Notes: generated by a model not told the origin, from the sequence alone. A DNA stretch of 64,000 bases from Bacteroides thetaiotaomicron VPI-5482 (GCF_000011065.1 NC_004663.1:3224001-3288000); one strand, 5' to 3'; shown: positions 17,022 through 26,598, counted from the stretch's first letter. Made by a program: numbers and translations.

Positions 17022-20000
17022 TTAGGGGTTGATACTTGTTTTTGTTCCTCTCTTTTCCTTTCAGCCAGCCGCCGGACAGCAAGCTCCAGATTGCCGCCCA
17101 GTTCCCGCGTCAGTTCATGGAGTTCCAGCTTCTCGGATTCCTCGGTCGTGTACACGTAGGCTAAGCACCCAGCGCCTTGTCATATTTCTATGGTAGGTTT
17201 CCGAGTACTCGCCTCCGAACCGGACTTACAAGTCTCCCTGTATCCGGCTCTCCACTAATTAATTCAGTCTGATTCTTCGGTCGGGGTCTATTTTTGCATG
17301 ACACTTTGAGCAGACAGCCAAAGTTTTTCGTCTTCGAGCTATCATTTTCTTTTCCCAGTCGGATTTACCTTTCAGGTCTTTAAGTTTGCGAACGTGATGC
17401 ATTTCGAGTTTATCGGTAGCACCGCATAATTCGCAGACTTGGAGCTTCAGCCTTTCCATAAGGCTGTTACGTCCACCTGTTATGGAAACTGTCCGTGGAA
17501 TAGTGTCACAGTAAATATTCCCTGCAACCTTTTTGCGTTTGAAACCATCATGATAAAATGATTGGTAAAGTGTCTTACCCTTACTATTTTCATATGCCAC
17601 TTGGAAAACCTTGTTCTTTTTATATTTCAGAAGTATTTTCTTTACAGATGATTTGTATTTGTTCGCAAATACCTTATACATGCTGTATGACATAATGTGA
17701 TAGAAAGAATTGATGACATAGCTGTTATTGGCTATTGAGTAGTAATTATAGAACCCTCGGATTTCGGCATTGAACTGACTGACTATTTCCAAGTCATCCA
17801 AGTTCAGCATGTACGTTCTGACGATGGATTTCCAAACCTCTTTGCCATTGACGACCGCGATTCTTGCGGCTTTATAATCAAAGAGTTTTTTCCGCATCGT
17901 TTCAAAATTCAGGTACAATACAGGCTTGTGTCCGAATGCACGAACCGTTTTACCGTACTTATCCTTACGTAAATCGTTACACCTACGTATAAATACGTCA
18001 TATCCGAGAAATTTCGCTGGTTTCTGCGCATTGGTTATCAGTGTCTTTTCGTCTGACAGTTCCAGTTTAAGAGCTTCATTCAAATAATTCTTAATATCCT
18101 CTTTTACTGTTTTGCAGTCTTCAAGATTACCGGTAATTCCAATCAGAAAGTCATCTGCGTATCTCACGTATTTTAACCGTTTGATACTGCTGTCCATTTC
18201 ATTACGTGCCGGATAGTTGTTCCGTTCTTCTCGTAGCCGCTTAATTTCGGCGGTCATCTGTTTCCTTACCTTTACATCTTTCTCATTCTTTAGTTTCTTT
18301 GCCAGTCGGTATCTTCGCTGTTCGTAGAGCTTGTATCGAGCGTCGCCTTTTCTTGTTACCCCTTTATTGAACCGATTGATGTATTCCTTGATGTACTTGT
18401 CGAACTTGTCAAGGTAGATGTTAGCCAGTATTGGGCTGATAATCCCGCCTTGCGGAGTTCCACTGTACGTTCTATGAAATACCCAGTCTTCCACATATCC
18501 GGCATTCAGGAATTTTCTGATAAGCCGCAAAAATCTCTCGTCGGCGATACGTTCCCGAAGAATATTAATCAGTACGTCATGATTGATATTGTCGAAGAAT
18601 CCTTTAATATCGCCTTCAATAAACCATTTCACGGCAGTGAATGTCTTTTGTATATCTATAAGAGCAGTATGACAACTTCGTTTGGGACGAAACCCATGTG
18701 AAGTATGTTCAAAACTACCTTCATAGATTGCTTCAAGTATCATTCTGACTACTTCCTGTACCAGCTTATCATCAAAAGAGGGTATGCCAAGCGGACGTTT
18801 TTTCCCGTTTTTCTTAGGTATGTACGTCCTTTTGGACGGATTAGGCTGATAAGTCTCATTTTTAAGACTGCCAATCAGTTGTTCAACTCGGTCAATGCTC
18901 ATTCCGTCAATGGTTTTACCATCGGCTCCTGCCGTCATGTTGCCTGTCTTGCTGTAAATATTCTGATAGGCTACATAAAACATTTCCTCGTTAAACAGCA
19001 CTCTATACAGCCGCTCAAACTTATAGTTCAAGTTACCGCTGTGTTTACTCAGACTGTTCAACACATTTTCTGGATTTCTCATGTCTCTCACATCTTCCTT
19101 TAAATTGTTAAACTTAATTAGCTGCTCCCCTTCGCCATGTACAGGGCGTTACCCTGCTCAGACTACTATGGAAGCTCCGTTGCCATGCCGGATATTCAGG
19201 GGCAGACCCCATAGCCCTACAACTGGCTTTCCGGTTTAGGCAATCCCCGTTTAGAAATTTGACGACTATTTGGCTCGATAGATTGTCGGATACGACTTTC
19301 GTCCTTTACTACTTATGGTAGTTGCCTTGCGGTAAGTTTATGCTACTCCTGCTACGTGTCATCAGTGTAGTACCGCAACATAACGGTATAATTCCGAAGA
19401 ATTATTCAACTGTCTTCCGTCATTGCCCAAGGATACGACTGCTCGGACTATCGTTCAACCAATGCAGGCTTTATCCTCATATCTATCATTTTAACTTGCC
19501 ATTCGGTCGCAGCCTGACAGTTGGCTGACTTATGGCTTTACCAACGTGCTATGTTCCCTTGTGGGGTTTTCCCCTCCGGTTAGCGGTTGTTAATGGGCAT
19601 TTTAAACACTTGCCCAGTCGCTTGCCAAAGCGACATTCGTCAAATTCCCTTTACGGGCGCACCGCATACTCCTCCGCGCTGACCTCCGTCGCATAAACGG
19701 CGGAGTGTGTTCCGCCCAGCCCGATCCAGACTTCACGGTAGAAAGGTCCGGGACGGTTCGCACGGTTGATGGAAAGGATCTGACCCCTCTCCTTCTCCGT
19801 CAGTCCCAGAAGTTTCTGGATATGTTCGAACTTGTTCATATATTTACGCTGGTCAAGCAGTATCTTGCAGTCCGAGTTGTTGATGATCGCCTCCTTGACA
19901 ATATCCGAGGAGATGATGTCGTCCACCTCCTGCGTCACTACCACGGCCTCACCGAAATACTTTCTGACGGTTTTAAAGAGATACTTGATGTATTCACTCA

Positions 20001-22050
20001 TGTTGGCGGACATCAGGGCTTTCCAACATTCCTCAATCAATATCATCTTGCGGATTCCCCTGAGCTTTCTCATCTTGGAAATAAAGGTTTCCATGATAAT
20101 AAGCGTAACCACCGGAAGCAGGACCTTGTTGGAGGAGATGTTGTCCAGTTCAAAGACTATGAACCGTTTGTTCGTCAGGTCCAGTTCCTTGTCGGAGTTC
20201 AGCAGGAAGTCATAGTCCCCGCCCCTGTAAAACGGTTCCAGCACATTCAGAAAGCCGTCAATATCGAAGTCCTTTTCACGCACCTTCTTTTGCTCGATCA
20301 TACGGCGGTAGTCATCACGGACAAACTCATAGAAGCCGTTAAAATCCGGCCTGGACGCCCTGTCATCCGTAATCCGGCGGATATAGGCATTCACCGCACC
20401 CGACAGGGCCACCTCCTCCGAACGTTTCGGGGCTTCGTCCTCCCGTTTCCACAAAGTCAGGATCAGCGTCTTGATACTCTCACGTTTTTCAACGTCAAAC
20501 TGTCCGGAATCCGTATAAAAAGGATTAAAAGCTATCGGATTATCCTCCTCATACGTTATATAGATACCGTCCTCACCGTGCGTACGGTCATGGATCATAC
20601 GGCACAGTCCCTGGTAGCTGTTGCCCGTATCCACCAGCAGGATATGCGTGCCCTGTTCATAATATTGTCTGACCAGGTGGTTGGTAAAAAAGGATTTGCC
20701 GCTACCGCTGGGACCGAGAACAAACTTGTTGCGGTTCGTGATGATACCTCGTTTCATCGGCAGGTCGCTGATGTCAACATGCAGGGGGATGCCGTTCCGG
20801 CGGTCAGCCATACGGATGCCGAACGGGCTGGAAGAACTCCGGTAATTGGTTTCAGCCGTAAAGAGACAGACGGCCTGTTCCAGAAAGGTGTAGAACGACT
20901 CCTCTGCCGGAAAATCGCCCGCATTGCCGGGAATGCCAGCCCAGTAGAGCACCGGGGCATCCACCGTATTGTGCCTCGGCGTACATTCCATCATGGCAAG
21001 CTGGCTGCCGGTATCATTCTTCACACGTCTGAGTTCCTCCCTGTCTTCTGCCCACGCCATCACGTTGCAGTGGCAGCGGACGGGCAATACGCCCTTCGTA
21101 TGGGCTTCATCCAGATACATCTCCGTCCACTCCCGGTTTACCGCATTGCTCCGGCTGTACTTCGAGAGGGAGAGCATGTTGCGGGAAGTTTTTTCCATCG
21201 TACGGAGAATCTCCTGCGCATCGTCTATAAACACATACTGCGAATAGATATGGTTACAGGGAAGCAACAGGCCGACGGGAGCGGCGAACGAGAGGCGGCA
21301 GTCACTGCGGTCGGTGGACATACGTCCATAACGCATATCGGTGGACACTCTGACGGGAAGGTCCTCCGTATCAGATAGGGTATGCACACACAGCCGCTTG
21401 TCACCCACACGCATGCCGCCGGGGTTAAGACAGATGTCCTGAAGCACGGCGGTTTCATCCTCCAGCGACAGGGAGAAATATTTCTCCACCAGTCCGGGAC
21501 GTCCCTCAGTGCCGGTAATCTCATCCGCCTCCAGCCTGCGCAGGCTGACATGACCGGAATCGTTCATGATACGCTCGAACTGTTCCACTGCTTCCAGAAA
21601 GCGGACCGCCGTGTCCTTGTCAACCATTTCCTTGGGCAGAAGGGAACCGCAACAGAGGCTGTTAAAGTCACTCCTCTGCCGGCTGCGCTCACGCGTGGTC
21701 TTCGTCAGATACAGGTAGCATTTGTGGTTCAGGTACGGGCGCTCGTTGAAATGGCGCTCATAGCTTTTCGACAGGAAGCTCTGTTCACCGTCCCGGAAAT
21801 CAGGACGGTAGGTTTCCTTCGTGAACCAGTCCTGCTTGCAGACAACCGAAAAATCCGGCAGCACTTTGACAGCCTTTACCCAGGAAGAGTGGACAGCCTC
21901 GTATTCGGCTGCAGTCATAGTAAACAGTTCGGGAAGTTCCACCTCAAAGGCCACGGTCAGGTCGGCATCCTTGCTGACAATGCAGCCGTTCTCCACAGAC
22001 AGCAGGGGGAACTTACGTTCAAGCGTTTCAGCTTTCAATACATTTCTCAT
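17018..22050 (-). CDS. traG: TraG, VirB4-like ATPase, split by a group II intron (exons 19663-22050 and 17018-17155)
   Basis: Exon 1 encodes 796 aa, with Walker A GPSGSGKS at residues 446-453 and a Walker B-type MILIEECWKAL further on, as in VirB4/TraG ATPases that power pilus assembly and DNA transfer. Read without splicing, the frame continues into the intron as VRP and stops at 19651. Joining 19663 to 17155 restores EEYA-VYTTEESEKLELHEL and adds 45 residues, ending STPK with a TGA that overlaps traH. TraG proteins that I recall end with such an EEY-YTTEE tail. Spliced length is 841 aa. The 5' end overlaps traF by 4 bases. Confidence 0.85.
17217..17250 (-). ncRNA. Group II intron domain V
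   Basis: A 34-nt hairpin reading, on the minus strand, GAGCCGGATAC...GTCCGGTTC, the hallmark catalytic domain with the AGC triad at its base. It lies 9 bases after the maturase stop; domain VI and the 3' splice site follow to 17156. Confidence 0.8.
17259..19091 (-). CDS. ltrA: Group II intron reverse transcriptase/maturase with HNH domain
   Basis: 610 aa. The reverse transcriptase domain runs over about residues 60-360, with GFRPKRSC, GTPQGGIISPILANIYL and the active-site YADD. The maturase (X) domain follows, and a C-terminal HNH endonuclease (LCGATDKLEMHHVRKL, then CSKCHAKID) covers about residues 555-605. The protein would help the intron splice and retrohome. HNH presence and size fit a mobile, potentially active intron. 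Confidence 0.92.
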   Translation of the reverse strand: MRDMRNPENVLNSLSKHSGNLNYKFERLYRVLFNEEMFYVAYQNIYSKTGNMTAGADGKTIDGMSIDRVEQLIGSLKNETYQPNPSKRTYIPKKNGKKRPLGIPSFDDKLVQEVVRMILEAIYEGSFEHTSHGFRPKRSCHTALIDIQKTFTAVKWFIEGDIKGFFDNINHDVLINILRERIADERFLRLIRKFLNAGYVEDWVFHRTYSGTPQGGIISPILANIYLDKFDKYIKEYINRFNKGVTRKGDARYKLYEQRRYRLAKKLKNEKDVKVRKQMTAEIKRLREERNNYPARNEMDSSIKRLKYVRYADDFLIGITGNLEDCKTVKEDIKNYLNEALKLELSDEKTLITNAQKPAKFLGYDVFIRRCNDLRKDKYGKTVRAFGHKPVLYLNFETMRKKLFDYKAARIAVVNGKEVWKSIVRTYMLNLDDLEIVSQFNAEIRGFYNYYSIANNSYVINSFYHIMSYSMYKVFANKYKSSVKKILLKYKKNKVFQVAYENSKGKTLYQSFYHDGFKRKKVAGNIYCDTIPRTVSITGGRNSLMERLKLQVCELCGATDKLEMHHVRKLKDLKGKSDWEKKMIARRRKTLAVCSKCHAKIDPDRRIRLN

Positions 22051-22367
22051 TTCTTTCTTCTTTTGGTCAGTAATCGGAATAATCTCCTGCGGTGGATCAG
22101 ATAACGAGGATGGCGTTTCCCCGACAGCAGCTTCATAAGGCCGTGTTCACCATACCGGGCATTCAGGCGGAAGGTCAGCCAGACCAGCAGCGAACCGGAC
22201 AGGAGCCCGAAAGGAATGCATATCCACTGGTTCACACCGGCTATATAAAGGATGACCACCACAAGCAGCACCGCGACAAGCCCGCCCGCAAAAATAAAAA
22301 GGTACTGTGATTTCAGGCCCTTGAACTCCAAAGGATTACCCGCGCCTTTGTTTATCTCATATTCCAT
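22047..22367 (-). CDS. traF: Conjugal transfer protein TraF (DUF4133)
   Basis: 106 aa starting MEYEINKGAGNPLEFKGLKSQ. Two membrane segments (YLFIFAGGLVAVLLVVVILYIAG and WICIPFGLLSGSLLVWLTF) and a basic C terminus match DUF4133/TraF, comparable to VirB3. The start at 22367 was chosen because the longer frame to 22784 runs across traE. It begins 5 bases after traE and overlaps traG by 4 bases. Confidence 0.88.
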   Translation of the reverse strand: MEYEINKGAGNPLEFKGLKSQYLFIFAGGLVAVLLVVVILYIAGVNQWICIPFGLLSGSLLVWLTFRLNARYGEHGLMKLLSGKRHPRYLIHRRRLFRLLTKRRKK

Positions 22368-22372
22368 AGCCT

Positions 22373-22669
22373 CTAGAGGAAGAAGGAACGCAGGATAGTG
22401 GCGGCCACAATCAAAAATATACAGGCGAAAAACCAGCTGGCTGCCGTCTTGCTGGTATCGGGATCGCCGCTTGAAAACTTGCTGTAGGTCTTGATACCCC
22501 CGACCAGCCCAAGCACCGCGCCGATGGCATAGCACAGTTTGGTTGCCGGATCGAAATACGAGGTCAGCATGCTCGTGGCTTCGTTGATGCCAGCAAGCCC
22601 CTGCCCCTGCGCAAAAGAGCCGGCCGCAAAAAACGCGAAAAGCACTGAAAAAAGGATTCTCTTTCTCAT
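22373..22669 (-). CDS. traE: Conjugal transfer protein TraE (DUF4134)
   Basis: 98 aa starting MRKRILFSVLFAFFAAGSFAQ, a signal peptide. Two further hydrophobic helices (KLCYAIGAVLGLVGGIKTY and SWFFACIFLIVAATILRSFF) match DUF4134/TraE, comparable to pilin-like VirB2. The start at 22669 was preferred over an upstream extension because it places a signal peptide at the N terminus and lies 43 bases after a -7 box. First gene of the second tra unit. Confidence 0.88.
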   Translation of the reverse strand: MRKRILFSVLFAFFAAGSFAQGQGLAGINEATSMLTSYFDPATKLCYAIGAVLGLVGGIKTYSKFSSGDPDTSKTAASWFFACIFLIVAATILRSFFL

Positions 22670-22711
22670 TGTAGAATCGTTTAAGGTGAGACATAAATTT
22701 GAATTCGAACG

Positions 22712-22719
22712 CAAATATA
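22712..22719 (-). promoter_or_regulatory. Promoter -7 box upstream of traE
   Basis: Minus-strand TATATTTG fits TAnnTTTG exactly and lies 43 bases before the traE ATG. A TTTG occurs about 23 bases upstream, slightly wider than the usual 19. It would let traE-Q be transcribed separately from traABD. Confidence 0.55.
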
Positions 22720-22767
22720 GGAGGGGACAAAAGACCATGATACAAACATTTCATCAGGTGGCAGCAA

Positions 22768-22784
22768 ATGTCAGCAGATGTCAT
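22768..22784. promoter_or_regulatory. 17-bp motif shared with the mob promoter region
   Basis: ATGTCAGCAGATGTCAT differs in one base from ATGTCATCAGATGTCAT at 26604-26620. Both contain two ATGTCA half-sites as direct repeats and both lie about 55-60 bases upstream of a TAnnTTTG box (traE here, mobA there). It is a candidate binding site for a common regulator. Confidence 0.45.
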
Positions 22785-23054
22785 ATCTTACAAAGCTCAG
22801 ACGTCTTTCAGCCCGGTTGAAAGAGAAACAAGTCTGTTAATATCTGCCAGAAAACCATATTGATAAAAGCAATTTAATTCCGGAGCTTGTCAGTTCTCCA
22901 TTAACAGCATCAAAGTTTATAAGAAGTTTCTTTCTTAAACGTAAAACAAAAAGACGTTTACAACAGCTGGTTTCCATCAAAAGAACAGAAGCGAAGAATG
23001 CCAATGAAACATAATGAAGAAAGGACAGTTCCATGTTTTCCGGAATATTATTGC

Positions 23055-23062
23055 TATCTTCG
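23055..23062 (+). promoter_or_regulatory. Possible -7 box of the DUF1016 gene
   Basis: TATCTTCG differs in one base from the TAnnTTTG consensus and lies 22 bases before the ATG at 23085. The upstream 22785-23054 region is AT-rich and otherwise featureless. Confidence 0.35.
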
Positions 23063-23084
23063 TGGCAAATAAACTGACAGGACA

Positions 23085-24092
23085 ATGGAAACAGTTCAAT
23101 ATGATTATAAACAGATTCTGCAGCGCATCGTTGCAGAAATCAAAAGTTCAAGAATCCAGGTTGCACGCAAGATAACCAGTGCAACAATGGAATTATATTG
23201 GAACATCGGCAAGGAACTGTCCGCACAACATTTGAGCAAAGGATACGGAGCACAGGTGGTGGAAATGCTTGCTTCTGATTTGCAGAAAGAATTTCCCGGA
23301 ACTACGGGCTTTTCTTCGAGGAACCTTTGGGAAATGAAACGGTTTTATGAACGATATTGCGGGGAAAGCCGAAAACTGCAACAGAGCGTTGCAGTTTTAC
23401 CTTGGGGACACAACCTGTTGTTAATGAGCAAGTGCAAGAACCCGGAAGAAATATACTTTTACGCGACAAGGAGCACGGAACTGGGCTGGACAAGGGATGT
23501 GCTGCTGAATTATATCAAAGCGGACGCTTTCTCAACAAGGGAGGAACAACCCAAATTGCATAATTTCAAGGAAACCCTGCCGGAGTGTTTACAGGAACAG
23601 GCGGAGGAAATGTTGAAAAGCAGGTATAATCTGGAATTCCTGGGAATCACAAAACCCATACTGGAACTGGAATTGGAAAGAAGGCTCGTGGACAAGATAA
23701 AAACGTTCCTGCTCGAAATGGGAAAGGGCTTCAGCTTTATCGGAAACCAGTACCGCCTGGTACTGGAGGATAAGGAGTATTTTGTGGATATGCTCTTTTT
23801 CAACCGCTGTACCCGGTCCCTGATAGCGCTGGAATTAAAAATAGGTTCATTCCAACCCGAATATGTGGGGAAAATGAACTTTTACCTGAACCTGTTGGAC
23901 AGACAGGTAAAGATGCCGGACGAAAACCCGTCCATCGGTATTATATTGTGTGCGGACAGGAACAATGTGGAAGTGGAAGTGGCCTTGCAAGGTTCAACGG
24001 CTCCGATCGGAGTTTCCGAATACAGTTACCTGATTCCACAAAAACAGATTAAAGAGTTAATCAACAACGAATTGTCCGGAAATAAGGAATAG
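23085..24092 (+). CDS. DUF1016 (YhcG-type) PDDEXK nuclease-family protein
   Basis: 335 aa. The N-terminal DUF1016 part (VARKITSATMELYWNIGKEL, GYGAQVVEMLASDLQKEFPG, FSSRNLWEMKRFYE) is followed by the PDDEXK-like C-terminal part (YRLVLEDKEYFVDMLFFNR, LIALELKIG, with D, E and K in the nuclease arrangement). Family members are usually solitary genes near mobile DNA or restriction clusters, without a settled role. It lies between traD and traE, in opposite orientation to both. It carries its own promoter-like box and terminator, so it looks like cargo inserted in the tra operon. Confidence 0.85.
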   Translation: METVQYDYKQILQRIVAEIKSSRIQVARKITSATMELYWNIGKELSAQHLSKGYGAQVVEMLASDLQKEFPGTTGFSSRNLWEMKRFYERYCGESRKLQQSVAVLPWGHNLLLMSKCKNPEEIYFYATRSTELGWTRDVLLNYIKADAFSTREEQPKLHNFKETLPECLQEQAEEMLKSRYNLEFLGITKPILELELERRLVDKIKTFLLEMGKGFSFIGNQYRLVLEDKEYFVDMLFFNRCTRSLIALELKIGSFQPEYVGKMNFYLNLLDRQVKMPDENPSIGIILCADRNNVEVEVALQGSTAPIGVSEYSYLIPQKQIKELINNELSGNKE

Positions 24093-24123
24093 AAGAAAAC
24101 AGCCGTAAAGAAAACGAAAAAAT

Positions 24124-24161
24124 AAAAGCGCATCCCGGCATTTGTTCCGGGATGCGCTTTT
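24124..24161. terminator. Strong bidirectional terminator
   Basis: AAAAGCGCATCCCGG (24124-24138) and CCGGGATGCGCTTTT (24147-24161) form a perfect 15-bp stem with an 8-base loop and T-tracts on both strands. It lies 31 bases after the DUF1016 stop and 15 bases beyond the traD stop, so it should end transcription from both directions, including the traABD message. Confidence 0.85.
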
Positions 24162-24176
24162 GGTATACCCGAAAGG

Positions 24177-24851
24177 TCACAGATATTGTTTCCAACCGTC
24201 CGATACAGGTACGACAGATTTTGTTTTCCGCACGGGCAGAGGGTTCCCGTTCCCGTCCAGATATTTTCCCATCAGACTGTCGATGACATTCTTATTCTCG
24301 ACCTGGGAGGAAAAAATCTCAAACAGGTCCGTTTCCCGGATGGTGTGCAGGGTAAGAGCCGCACGAAGGGATTTCCCCTCATCCTTGTCCGCATCATTCA
24401 GTTTAAACAATACATTGCCGGCATTGTCAAGATCATCAGGCGTTACGGCCCGTGAGACGGCATCCACTGCCGGGTATGTCCCGTCCAGTTCTTCCTGTTC
24501 CTCTTTCAGCATTCTCATCTCCTCCAACGGTAATTTACATTCCACTTCTTCCTCAGCGACATCTTCCTCCTCACCTATAAAATCCGCAGCCGTTTCCAAC
24601 GGCTGACTCATATAGGGGGCAACGCTCTTTCCGGCATCCTCATCCAGATAGACAAAACGGGTGCTGCCCATGACGCCGGATTCGCCGCCCGGTTCCGACA
24701 AGACGTTTTCCGGCTCTTTCTGTTTTACGGGAGGTAACTTCGCATACAGCAGGTCGCAAATTTCACGTATCTTCTTTTTCTGCCCACATACCTTATATAA
24801 TATATAACAGGCACAGGCAAGGCGTATCGACAAATAAACTATAGTTCCCAT
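24177..24851 (-). CDS. traD: Conjugal transfer protein TraD (DUF4122)
   Basis: 224 aa. A short hydrophobic N terminus (VYLSIRLACACYILYKVCG) precedes a very acidic central part (EEEDVAEEEVECKLP) and a conserved C-terminal part (AVDAVSRAVTPDDLDNAGN, TLHTIRETDLFEIF). This agrees with DUF4122/TraD. The start overlaps traB by 13 bases. The downstream terminator separates it from traE. Confidence 0.8.
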   Translation of the reverse strand: MGTIVYLSIRLACACYILYKVCGQKKKIREICDLLYAKLPPVKQKEPENVLSEPGGESGVMGSTRFVYLDEDAGKSVAPYMSQPLETAADFIGEEEDVAEEEVECKLPLEEMRMLKEEQEELDGTYPAVDAVSRAVTPDDLDNAGNVLFKLNDADKDEGKSLRAALTLHTIRETDLFEIFSSQVENKNVIDSLMGKYLDGNGNPLPVRKTKSVVPVSDGWKQYL

Positions 24852-25303
24852 TCCACCGGTTTTTGGGTCGCTTCCCGATTATACATTCCGTTAATTATAT
24901 CCTGATACCTTTTCAGATGGTCCGACAATACACTGTTCACAAATGTGGGGACAGACATTTCCGGTGCAATAACCGGAAGCACCCTGGCCAGGACCTTATA
25001 CAGTGAATCATGTATATAAGTCTGTCTTCTGGCTCCAGTCAGTTTCTGTTGCAGGAATTGTTCCCGGTAATCATCAAAGCCGTATGCCCGCGGTGTTTTC
25101 TTCCCCGCGAACGGTTTCTTCTCAATGGAGACATCAGGTTTCTTTTCTTTTTCTTCCGACACTCCGGAGGCACCGGCATCTTCTTCCGGCCGTTCATCCT
25201 GTTTCCTTATCTTTTCCAAGGCCGTTGTATCTCCGGCTACCATACGCTTGAGCGCGTCCTCGTCCACATTATAGACGGATCTGTTCTTGTTTGCCATAGT
25301 CAT
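24839..25303 (-). CDS. traB: Conjugal transfer protein TraB (DUF3408)
   Basis: 154 aa. An acidic, disordered first half precedes YREQFLQQKLTGARRQTYIHDSL and VPTFVNSVLSDHLKRYQDIIN, which match the C-terminal ribbon-helix-helix-like part of DUF3408. Lies 6 bases after traA. Its likely role is DNA binding alongside the ParA-like TraA. Start may be at the inner MANKNRS. Confidence 0.82.
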   Translation of the reverse strand: MTMANKNRSVYNVDEDALKRMVAGDTTALEKIRKQDERPEEDAGASGVSEEKEKKPDVSIEKKPFAGKKTPRAYGFDDYREQFLQQKLTGARRQTYIHDSLYKVLARVLPVIAPEMSVPTFVNSVLSDHLKRYQDIINGMYNREATQKPVEWEL

Positions 25304-25309
25304 GTCCGG

Positions 25310-26068
25310 TTAAAGTCCGAGTATGGTTTCCATTTCAGCGGCAAGCAGATCGAAGTTGCTTCCTTTCAGAGCGGCGGCGGAAGGCGGAAACAGGGTGCTG
25401 CGGAATATCTGCCCGTTCAAACCGACATCCTTTTTATAACGCTCCGCAGCCGGAAGGACCGTATTCAATACAGGTAATCCCAAAGAACGGATGATTTCCA
25501 TATAAGCGTCATACAAGTCCCTGGAGACGCGCTTGTCCATTTTATTCCAGAACATATGGATATCACGCAAGGGGACTCCCTTGTGATGAAGCAGATATTC
25601 CCGGATGGACAGGACAAATGACATGCTGCTCTGCATGACCATCCTCTCCTGGGTGATCGGGGTAAAAACATAGTCCATATTGATGATGGACTGGAAAACG
25701 CCTGTGGTATTGACCGTTCCGGGAAGGTCCAAAAGGACAAGGTCATATTCGGTATCGGAACGGTCTATAAAACCATAGGCAGTTTCCTTGGCTTGTTCGG
25801 GCATGGAAGCCAGGATATTGTAGGCCTTTCTGCCCGTATCCCCAAACTGCTCCACCAGCAAACTTTGCAGACGAGGGGTCTTTTCCACATTTTTTATGTC
25901 CCATTCACGCAAAGTCATCATGCTGTGCTGGGGGTAGTCACAATCTACCACAAGCACGTTCTTTGCCTTATGGTAATGGAAATAGCTGGCAAGCAACACG
26001 GTTAACGTTGATTTACCGACTCCGCCCTTCTGATTGCTGAGGGCTACAAATAAAGGTTCCTTCTTCAT
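25310..26068 (-). CDS. traA: TraA, ParA-family ATPase
   Basis: 252 aa. The deviant Walker A motif NQKGGVGKSTL at about residues 12-22, LVVDCDYPQHS (Walker A') and DLVLLDLPGTV (Walker B) are those of ParA/MinD ATPases. It is the first gene of the tra operon, as in CTnDOT, and pairs with DUF3408 TraB. The palindrome-rich region just upstream could be its DNA partner site (inference). Confidence 0.9.
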   Translation of the reverse strand: MKKEPLFVALSNQKGGVGKSTLTVLLASYFHYHKAKNVLVVDCDYPQHSMMTLREWDIKNVEKTPRLQSLLVEQFGDTGRKAYNILASMPEQAKETAYGFIDRSDTEYDLVLLDLPGTVNTTGVFQSIINMDYVFTPITQERMVMQSSMSFVLSIREYLLHHKGVPLRDIHMFWNKMDKRVSRDLYDAYMEIIRSLGLPVLNTVLPAAERYKKDVGLNGQIFRSTLFPPSAAALKGSNFDLLAAEMETILGL

Positions 26069-26127
26069 AACTTCATGAAATTAAGGGTTAATGACTTATT
26101 TTCTTTTCGCCTGTATCCTTACATCAA

Positions 26128-26562
26128 GTGACGCCGCACAATACTATACGGCAGCATGAATACGGCTGTGTATCACTATTTCCATACATGGGCGGTATCG
26201 CATCCAACCGGGGTACACAGTACCGTCCCGTCACAGTCTGCACCACATCAATACGACTTCTCTTGTGCCGGACCGATACGATACATGCAGCCTTGCGTCA
26301 CACTAAAAACGGAATGCACCTTTGATGCCATACGCCAATATTCGTTATGTATGACTGTATCTATACAAAAGCTGCCTCATGGCATCGATACGCCTACGTA
26401 TCATTGCATCGGAACGGTGCCGTATCCATACATGACCAATGTCACATTCAACCGGGATACACAGTATTGTCCCACTACCATAGGCAGCGCATTGATAAAG
26501 CATTTTTTATACCGTATCGTTCCGTCCCTTGCTGCATTGCGTCACGCCAAAAGTAGAACGGA
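26128..26562. repeat. Diverged tandem duplication rich in ATAC/GTAT half-sites
   Basis: Unit 1 (about 26180-26312) and unit 2 (about 26423-26562) align over their length: both begin TCCATACATG, share CAACCGGG and TACACAGTA, and end with GCGTCAC and AAAACGGA-like sequence. Between and within them are many ATAC/GTAT pairs, including the perfect inverted repeat GATACG-CCTA-CGTATC at 26387-26402. A plus-strand frame (26156-26581) crosses it but has no protein-like features. It lies between divergent traA and mobA, so a regulatory or partition-like site is plausible. Confidence 0.6.
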
Positions 26563-26598
26563 TTTTTGGTACAATAACTAAAATCCGCTTCACCTGAC

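Larger units (their letters stand above)
17156..19662 (-). mobile_element. Group II intron inserted in traG
   Basis: On the minus strand the intron begins GTGCG (19662 downward), matching the group II 5' consensus, and ends in AC at 17156. It encodes a reverse transcriptase/maturase and has a recognisable domain V at 17217-17250. Total length is 2507 bp. The 570 bases between 19092 and 19662 hold the untranslated domain I-IV RNA and no gene. It lies in the same orientation as traG, as needed for splicing from the message. Confidence 0.85.

Noticed and set aside
19705..21378. A 557-residue plus-strand open frame opposite traG
   Set aside because: It lies wholly inside the recognised TraG ATPase coding sequence, has no protein-family features and is low-complexity in a way typical of antisense frames in GC-richer genes.
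22837..23085. An 82-residue minus-strand open frame upstream of the DUF1016 gene
   Set aside because: Its start overlaps the DUF1016 start codon on the other strand, it has no recognised features, and the DNA is AT-rich upstream region; too weak to annotate.
26156..26581. A 141-residue plus-strand open frame between traA and mobA
   Set aside because: It runs across a tandem duplication full of short inverted repeats and has no recognised domain or clear ribosome-binding site; a non-coding site explains it better.
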